Source: Sequoia sempervirens (Eukaryota; Streptophyta; Pinopsida; Cupressales; Cupressaceae). From it: a stretch of 64,000 bases of DNA. The stretch's first letter is position 1. Each line of letters opens with the position of its first letter. The notes under the pieces are model-generated. The model was not told the DNA's origin and searched no databases. It saw only the letters and a program-made list of their open reading frames with translations. The position numbers and the translations under genes are program-made. The DNA lies in NCBI GenBank assembly GCA_007258455.2, contig VDFB02296855.1, positions 1 to 64,000 on the forward strand. The letters run 5' to 3'. Shown in pieces: positions 56,810 to 64,000 of the stretch.

Positions 56810-59781
56810 TGTTGTGCATATTTTGCACACACGCCCTGCTGTAGGCATGGACCCCTTTTTTTTTTCTCCCGACAGGCTGCTTTGCTCCTGTCTTGTTTTG
56901 CGTGCCCCATTTTTTAAGCCCAAATTGGTCATGTTCCTTCAAATGATCAAATTGCCTACCCAAATTCACCTACTTGGGGTATTCAAATCCACGGAGAAAT
57001 GAAGTCATTCGTCCCCTTTTTTGCCTTTTGTCTTGTTCTTGCTATTTGGAAACATTCGTGGACCCCCATCAGTCTGATTTCCACATTATTAATTTTGAGG
57101 CTAACATTTTGGTGGATTTGGGATGTGTTTGAGGTCCCTAAGTGAACTACCAAGGTTTTGTTAAGATTCGGTTAAGTTTCGGTGGTTCTGAAGCTTCATC
57201 CCTCATTGGCTATTTTGGAAACATCTGTGAATCCCTGTCGCTCTCGTTTCCTCATTTTTGACTTTGGGAGCAACCTTTTTTGGATCTGGGATGTGTTTGA
57301 AGTGCATAAATGAACTATCAAGGTTTCGTCAATGTTCCGTTAAGTTTCGATGGTGAACTTTCCCTCCGGAATTCCCTTCCTCCTTGGCTGTTTGGATCTG
57401 ACCCCCGTCGCTCCCGTTTCCACATTTTTGACTTTGGGGTCACCCTTTTTTGGATCTGGGATTGTTTGATGTGCTTAAATAAACTGCCAAGGTTTCGTCG
57501 ATGTTCCGTTAAGTTTTGTTAAGTTTTGGCTGTTTAGAAACATCCGCGGACTCCTGTCACTCCCGTTTCCACATTTTTTACTTTGGGGTCACCCTTTTTC
57601 AGATCTGAGATGTGTTTGATGTGCTTAAATGAACTGCTAAGGTTTCATCAAATTTTGGTTAAGTTTTGGTGGTTTCAGAGCTTCGTCCCCCTTTTGTTGT
57701 TTTGGAACATCCGGTGGCCACCTCCTTCCTGGCCTCCGGAGCCCAGCCACTCTGTGGCTATTTCCAGGATTCTGCCTCTCCGTGGCCATTTTGGAACATC
57801 TGGCGGCCACCTCCTTCCTAACCTCCAGAGTCTGGCCCCTCCATGGCCGTTTCCAGGATTCTGCCTCTCTATGGCTGTTTTGGAACATCCAGCGACCACC
57901 TACCTTCCGGCCTCAGGAACCCGGGTCCTCCGTGGTCGTTTCCGGAAGTTCGTCCCCCTTTGGCCATTTGGAACATCCGGTGGCCATCTCCTTCCTGGCC
58001 TCCAGAACCTGGGCCCTCCGTGGCCATTTCCGGGAGTCCATCCCTCCTTAGTTGTTTTGAACATTCGGGAGCCTCCCTCCTTCCCGGCTGTTTTGAACAT
58101 CCAGGAGCCTGCCTCTTTCTCAGCTATTTTGAACATCTGGGAGCCTCCCTTATTCCTGGTTGTTTTGAATATCCAAGAGCCTGCCTCCTTCCCGACTGTT
58201 TTGAACATCTGGGAGCCTCCCTTCTTCCTGGTTGTTTTGAACATCCAGGAGTCTCCCTTCTTCCTGGCTGTTTTGAACATCTGGGAGCCCGCCTCCTTCA
58301 CGGTTGTTTTGGATTCCATCCGCTGTCTGCCTTCTAGCTTTTTTCTGCCATCTTTCCACCCTCTGGCACTCGCACCCTTGAAGCATGCATTAATGTTTAT
58401 GGCCCAAATGAGGTCCAAATATGAATATCAAGATATTTTGATGATGCATGGATAGATCTAGCAGGGAATTTGTAGGTTTCACTAACATTTTCCTTAACTC
58501 ATGTATAAATGCACTTAGGACACTTCGTGTTTGCAGGAGTCAAGAAGCCTTCCGTAGGTCTATCGGAGAGGCCCATTGAGGGAGTTGTCCTACCTTTTTC
58601 CAGATGATGATGATTTCTAAGGAGCTTTCTGTTCGAATCAGGGGCCACCAATCCATTGATGCAAGTCATTGACCGACCAATCAAAAATGTTACAAGTCCA
58701 CCAGATGGAGGGCATCCTTAAAATAGTCTCTGCTATAGTAAAAGGGAAATTAACTACAAGACAAATCTACTACAGCACCTGGGCACTACAGGACAAAATT
58801 GGGAAAATAAAAGGAATGTATTTTTAATTGTTGAATATTGTGGGGTAGGTGAAACCCTATTGTATACAAATCTGGGTCATTCATTACAAATTGATCCTAG
58901 CCATTCATTTGGGCTTTGGAAAATTATAAATAGGGGCTTGCCCCTCATTTGTAAGGGTTGGAGAGCTATTGTAAAAAACATTTTGTAGCAATAGAAGATA
59001 GCATTACATGAGTTTATGAATTTTCTCTTTGATTTTGCTCATCTTGCATGCATGGTTCTACTTCCATGTTAGTTTTTGTATTAGTTTCTTGAATGGCTAT
59101 CATGATGGTGTTGCTGTTATAGTATTTGATGAGCTTCCAGCCTATACTTTTAGCACTTGTTGATGACAAGCTGCTGTGCAAAGTTAGCCTGGGCTTCTTT
59201 ATTCCATTGCTGCAACTTAGTTCAATTGCATGTTCATGATGTGCATGTGCAATTTGAAAATCAGTAGACCTTAGGAGATTGCACTAGTTTTGTGTAGCTG
59301 TAGGTTTCTCTTGGTCAAGCAAAAACTTAGTTTGGGAAGTCTGTCTACTTTAGCAGCCACCATTGTTATTGTTCATTCGTAGCTTAGGATTAGAATAGCT
59401 TTCTTAACCCTTCTCCTTTTGTTGTTTCTTTTAATCCTTGGTTAGAATAAGGCCCAAAGCATCACCATGAAGCCAATTCAAATGAACTTGATGAGTTTCA
59501 GCTTGTTGTTTTGAGTGGACAGCCACTGTTCATTCACTTCTAGCACTTTGAAACTGCATTTGCAAACCCAACTTCCCATGCTTTGTAACTCATCCATAAG
59601 ACTGCCTTGTGATTCCAACAAATCACATCAAACAACTGAGATATTCCAAGTACTGTCAAGACCTGACATTAGAGACCTTGGGATAGTGTTCTACAATTCG
59701 ATTGTGGAAGATTGTCTTTCAAGAGAGGTAGTGCATCTATGCACTGCCTGTGTTGAAAAGTGTATAAAAACACCATCAACA
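56810..59781 (+). repeat. Element D 3' LTR (2972 bp)
   Basis: Matches the 5' LTR, including promoter and all three arrays, but with array-length differences. For example, the 36-bp array has seven units here (58054-58305) against six, and the 175-bp array is partly deleted near 57390-57540. Confidence 0.9.
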
Positions 59782-59984
59782 TCTTTATTAGGTCATTATC
59801 CTCATTTCTTGAAGGAAATTTAGCCAAATTTCCACATGTCTCACAAATTCCTTTTATGCAATTTATTTAAGCTTCATTTTCATGATCACATAAAATAGCC
59901 TTTATGAATAAAATTTCCTATTTAGGAGGTGCATTTTGAAACCCACAACTTTCTTCTATCATCTTTCAAATCGCGTGATAATAG

Positions 59985-60894
59985 AGATCAAATTCAATAT
60001 GATAACAACAATAAGTTTCAAAAAACTTGTTTATCTTCACATAATATGGATTTTATCTTTCAAATATTGTTTGTCCAATCTTTATATGAGGATATATATT
60101 ACAAAAGTTCATATACATCTCAAATTGTGTTATTTCTAGCCAATGTTTGATATGGTTATCATAAATACCAGGCCCAATCCTGTGTCTCATAACATCTCTA
60201 GTATTTGATGATGGACGATTCTAATCATGCCAAAAACTTGAGATCAAGTTCCGAACAACATCTTCAATCTTGTCAGAATGGGGAGCTCTACACATAATTT
60301 CCCAATTGCCTTCTGAACTCTCATCCAAAAACTTTTTTTTTTTCTCACATTTTATTAATATGGTTCTACTATAACCAATTTCAGTCGAAAGTGCAGAAAA
60401 TTTTATTTTTCTTGCTATATCTTGATGTACAATAGATGTGAGCCCATTCATGATGTAGAATGGCCTTATCATCAAATCTGATCAAATTCAATATGAGTTT
60501 CATTGTTTATCTTCACATAATATCCAAATATTGTTTGTCCATGAGGATATATATTACAAAAGTTCATATACATCTCAAATTGTTTATTTCTAGCCAATGT
60601 TTGATATGGTTATCATAAATACCAGGCCCAATCCTGTGTCTCATAACATCTCTAGTATTTGATGATGGACGATTCTAATCATGCCAAAAACTTGAGATCA
60701 AGTTCCGAACAACATCTTCAATCTTGTCAGAATGGGGAGCTCTACACATAATTTCCCAATTGCCTTCTGAACTCTCATCCAAAAACTTTTTTTTTTTCTC
60801 ACATTTTATTAATATGGTTCTACTATAACCAATTTCAGTCGAAAGTGCAGAAAATTTTATTTTTCTTGCTATATCTTGATGTACAATAGATGTC
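59985..60894 (-). repeat. Tandem duplication of a coding segment (0.42-0.46 kb)
   Basis: 59985-60443 and 60479-60894 share long identical stretches, for example CCAGGCCCAATCCTGTG and GATGATGGACGATTC. The second copy has several small deletions (for instance near 60505 and 60535). Both include the codons for the SIVHQDIARKIK region. Confidence 0.9.
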
Positions 60895-61264
60895 AACATC
60901 ACCCTTCTTGTAGTGGCCTTATCCACTGATCGAGATCCTTTCCTAATGGAATCTAAACCCTTTTTAACATTTTGAGCAATATCCTTTTGTAATCCTATGT
61001 GTTTCTTCTTATTTGATACCGAATGTACACCCAACAATTGTAATGACTCTTTAAGCTCATTACGAAGTAAATGTGATAACAATTTTGTTTTTTCAAGTGT
61101 ATCAAGATGATTGAAATGATGATTGATTATTCCATTTATAGATTTAGTCATTGACTTCTTTCTCTTATTATAAGGATGGTTGGCATAACATTTCAACTTC
61201 TCCATATCCATTTCAAGTAAATGATTTAAATTTCTATAAGAAATTTGTTTCACCACCTTTTCAG

Positions 61265-61740
61265 CTAGTTTTATATGCTCATGCATAGTAGTAGAAGGAA
61301 GTGATCTTGACCCCTCTCCAACATGCATTGTTTGAACTTGGGACTCCTCCCTATCGTCAAGGTCCATGTGTTCTTCAACACATTTATTTGATCCAATATC
61401 TAGATTTGGCTTGACTTCAACATGAGAACTTCCTGCTTTTTGATCCCATTCTACATGTCACAAAATATTTTGCAAAGAAAAGTGAGAGATGATTCTATAT
61501 AAGTGAATTTCATGTATGCAAGCAAACAAAGTTATAAGACATGATGCTATAAGTGACATAAGTTTTGAACAACTAGTTTTATATGCTCATCCATATGAGT
61601 AGAAGGAAGTGATCCCGACCCCTCTCCAACAAGTATTGTTTGAACTTGGGTCTCCTCCATAACTTCAAGGTCCATGTGTTCTTCAATGGATTTGTTTGAT
61701 CCAATATCTAGATTGTGCTTGACTTCCGCTTGAGAATTTC
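61265..61740 (-). repeat. Duplicated exon in the transposase-like gene
   Basis: 61265-61432 and 61572-61740 are diverged copies with the same acceptor (GCAG before GAA), the same NLDIGSNK and EEHMDL peptides and related flanking intron words (AAAAGTGAGAGA). Confidence 0.8.
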
Positions 61741-62172
61741 CTGCTTGCTTGAATTTACATGCAAGCAAAAAAAGTGAGAGACTATGAGTTATTTAAGTGG
61801 AGTTGAAACAAATAAAATCAAATATTCTTAAACTTAAGAATTCCATGGAAAAAAATCAATTGGAAATGGATGATAAGAAATTTAGGTAATGTCTATGCAA
61901 GAAGACTTTTTTTTAGTATTAAAGTTTCCAAGTTAAATCTAACATGGTTTTCATAAAAGGCATGCATATTTATAAGAAAAAAAAAATTAGGTGTTAATAA
62001 AAGTCCTAAAAACACATGAGAGAGAGAGAGAGAAGAAAAAAGAATGTGTACCTTCTTTCTTTCTATGATAATTTTGCAAGTTTTGTCCATGCCTCTTTTG
62101 TTCTTCTTCTTTCGACAATTTTTGTTGAGAAGCATTTTTTCTTTTTCTTTGTTGTCCCATTTTCTTCTTCAA

Positions 62173-63285
62173 GTTAAAGATGTCTCAAAACAAATCCTAT
62201 AGAAACTTAGTTAAATTATCCTCCAAATTTTTCCTTATTAATAAAAATGAAAAGTTTTCTTCTCCAATATTTGCCTCCTTGCTAAATGTAAAAAAATCTT
62301 TTCTCCAAAATCTACGAGCTCCAAGTGATATAAATGTGAATTAATCTTGCAATTTGATATGGAATAATGAAAAATAAGCTTGTATGTATATGCATATGGG
62401 AAAAAATTATTCTAGTGTATGGAATAACTACATCCTAGATCATTAAATGAATCAAGTAGTAATCAAACAAGTTATTTCATTGTGGAGTTTGTTGTTTTCT
62501 AGTCTATAGATATGCAACATATATCTTAGAGTAATTTTAGAATTTTGTTACTTGTCAAAAAGACAATAGAGGTATAATTTGAATTGAATTTTCTTAATGC
62601 TTCAAAGAATATTTTTTTTGTATAATTTAATAATGGTGTAGATTAATAGATTATTACGAAATAATTTAACATAAAAAAATTTATAACTTAGAGGGAAAGT
62701 GTTTGAAGGATGGTATATAATTATAAAAGGAATGTTCCTACCTCTTCTTTATAATTATATTTTATAACTCGTTTATAAAATATCATTAGTCTACTTGAGC
62801 TTGAGAGTTATTTATTTTATAATTTTTCACTTCTTACTATAAAATTCAATGGGTGTGTGTGCAAATTATTTATTATGGTCAACATGAATGAACTTAATTA
62901 TAAAGTGGCATGTTCATTTCCTAAAATTCTACTAGAGATCAAATGTATATCATATAAGGAAATGTAAGTTCTAAGAGATTATCAAATAAGAAAATGTATG
63001 TATATTGAATATAAGAAAATGTATACATATATCATATAAACATGTAAAGATAAGAAAACACATACATACAAGTAAATAGATTCAATGTATAAACATGTAA
63101 CAAGTTATAAGCAAAGAGCCAAATGTATGTATATAAGAAAATAGCCAAATGTCTGTATATAAGCAAAGATCATCATATAAGCAAATAGCCAAATGTATGT
63201 ATATAAGCAAAGAGCCAAATGTACGTATCTAAGCAAAGATCATAATATAATAAAATACATGTACTAAAGATCATAGATCTAGTGC
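62173..63285. other. AT-rich spacer with short tandem repeat
   Basis: I see no gene. The sequence is AT-rich. The repeat at 63118-63250 is the only clear structure. Confidence 0.5.
63118..63250 (+). repeat. AGCCAAATGTATGTATATAAGC tandem repeat
   Basis: Four units of AGCCAAATGT followed by TATATAAG-type words alternate 26- and 44-base spacing, giving a 70-base pair-unit present twice. Confidence 0.8.
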
Positions 63286-63289
63286 AGGG

Positions 63290-64000
63290 CGTAATATGAA
63301 TGTCAACTCCTATTTGAATGACCATCTGAATGAGAACGGTCCTGCTTTGATGGATGTGTTGAGCCCTGCAAATAAAAATGTGTACAAAATGTGTTAAATA
63401 CATATAATTTATTTTAAATGAATTTTATGAAAGTTATTTTTAAGAATGTAATTGTATATTTTTAAATATATATCTAGATCTATGTGCATACATATGCATG
63501 TACATATACACGTGTATATATAAAAATTTAAAACTCACATGTCCACTAGCAGTAGATTCATCCACAGAGTCATGTTGATGTACACGATCTGGAGGAACAA
63601 GGCTAGGAGTGACATGAGGTATGTCCACCTACAATATATATACATATATCAGTACATGAATATCTAGTTAGAAAAAAAATAAAATAAAAATAAAAAGGAA
63701 TTGAAACATGCACATGCACACATACATGTACATGATCTAATATCATATGACCTAAGTCCTTTGAAACAACCACCTCCACCATATCAACTATACAGTTAAA
63801 TGACAAACCAACATCTCCATTTGATCTATCCCATGTTGTGCCATAAATGATGAGTGAAGAGGACTATGCAGGTGAGATGGCATCGATGATGACGAACCAA
63901 AACCAATCAACATCTTAGCAAAACCCATAGTGTGTGCATCTGTCGAATGATCTGTAGGTGGATCCTAATGTTCACTAGTGTTGGGCTGAGAGTGATGGGA
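63290..64000 (-). pseudogene. Partial unrecognised minus-strand gene at the window edge
   Basis: Three exon-like pieces occur on the minus strand: 64000 to about 63786 (HSQPNTSEH, TMGFAKMLIGFGSSSSMPSH, then FMAQHGIDQMEML), about 63630-63539 between acceptor TTGTAG and donor GTGAGT (DIPHVTPSLVPPDRVHQH), and 63367 to about 63310 after TTTGCAG (GSTHPSKQDRSHSDGHS). Ser/His-rich, low-complexity peptides suggest the C-terminal tail of a transposon protein. One stop lies in the first piece. I do not recognise it, and the gene continues beyond the window. Confidence 0.3.

Larger units (their letters stand above)
50271..59781 (+). mobile_element. Element D: non-autonomous LTR retrotransposon with orphan ORF, 9.5 kb
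   Basis: LTRs at 50271-53246 and 56810-59781 start TGTTGTGCAT and end CACCATCAACA. TCTTT duplicates flank them (50266-50270 and 59782-59786). The 3.56-kb internal part holds a tRNA-Asn primer site and one long plus-strand frame without gag, protease, RT or integrase motifs. That makes it a large non-autonomous (LARD-like) element that needs enzymes from elsewhere. It lies in an intron of the minus-strand transposase-like gene. Confidence 0.85.
59917..62160 (-). pseudogene. Transposase-like gene, N-terminal exons
   Basis: Exon 1 starts at the ATG at 62160 (MGQQRKRKNASQQK, basic) and ends at a donor GTACAC at 62051. A second exon exists twice: 61740-61572 and 61432-61265, both after GCAG acceptors and both encoding NLDIGSNK and EEHMDL. 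The 61432 copy runs on to about 60675 with VVKQISYRNLNHLLEMDME, KLLSHLLRNELKESL and SIVHQDIARKIKFS. Further on come FWHD, NTRDVMRHRIGPGIYD, KIGQTIFER, NPYYVKINKFFETYCC and YHIEFDLYY, which resembles the region before the catalytic core in the same uncharacterised family. Stops are present. A 0.45-kb internal duplication doubles part of the coding sequence. Confidence 0.6.

Noticed and set aside
63118..63250. CRISPR-like array
   Set aside because: Repeats are irregular short tandem units without unique spacers, in eukaryotic DNA.

Overview
The window looks like nuclear DNA from a plant with a large, repeat-packed genome. A gymnosperm such as a conifer is my best guess, but it is an inference. 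The evidence is several nested LTR retrotransposons of 9 to 20 kb, Tat-lineage Ty3/gypsy domains, plant-type TTTAGGG motifs, tRNA-matching primer binding sites and eukaryotic splice signals. I see no intact cellular gene, no tRNA or rRNA gene and no CRISPR. Almost every coding region carries stops or frameshifts.

Layout. 1-7.3 kb: a decayed Ty3/gypsy gag fragment flanked by an inverted repeat, an unrecognised minus-strand gene remnant with splice sites (4054-5190), and AT-rich sequence. 7.3-47.8 kb: a purine-rich satellite array with telomere-like TTTAGGG motifs, now split into three blocks (7330-8807, 24629-25448, 45597-47815) by two giant retrotransposons. Element C (8808-24628, minus strand, 15.8 kb) and element A (25449-45596, plus strand, 20.1 kb) both have the 5-bp target duplication GGTAC, so both entered the same motif of the satellite. 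Element A is itself interrupted by element B (27484-31066, target duplication ACCTG), a small composite LTR element containing a 0.88-kb-armed palindrome.

47.8-62.2 kb: a minus-strand, multi-exon, transposase-like gene of a family I know only as uncharacterised. It is cut in an intron by element D (50271-59781, target duplication TCTTT). D is a non-autonomous LTR element with roughly 3-kb LTRs made largely of nested minisatellites and one 718-codon reading frame, broken by five stops, for an acidic protein with C/H motifs and no recognisable pol. 62.2-64 kb: AT-rich sequence, a short tandem repeat and the end of another unrecognised minus-strand gene.

The most unusual content is in the retrotransposons. 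C has its extra RNase H upstream of RT, a plus-strand antisense ORF with its own TATA box, and a degenerate 4.25-kb extra coding region between integrase and the LTR, divergent from that antisense ORF. A has the more usual downstream second RNase H plus a G-patch. D carries an orphan protein. All boundaries and similarities were read by eye; no alignment or database search was run.
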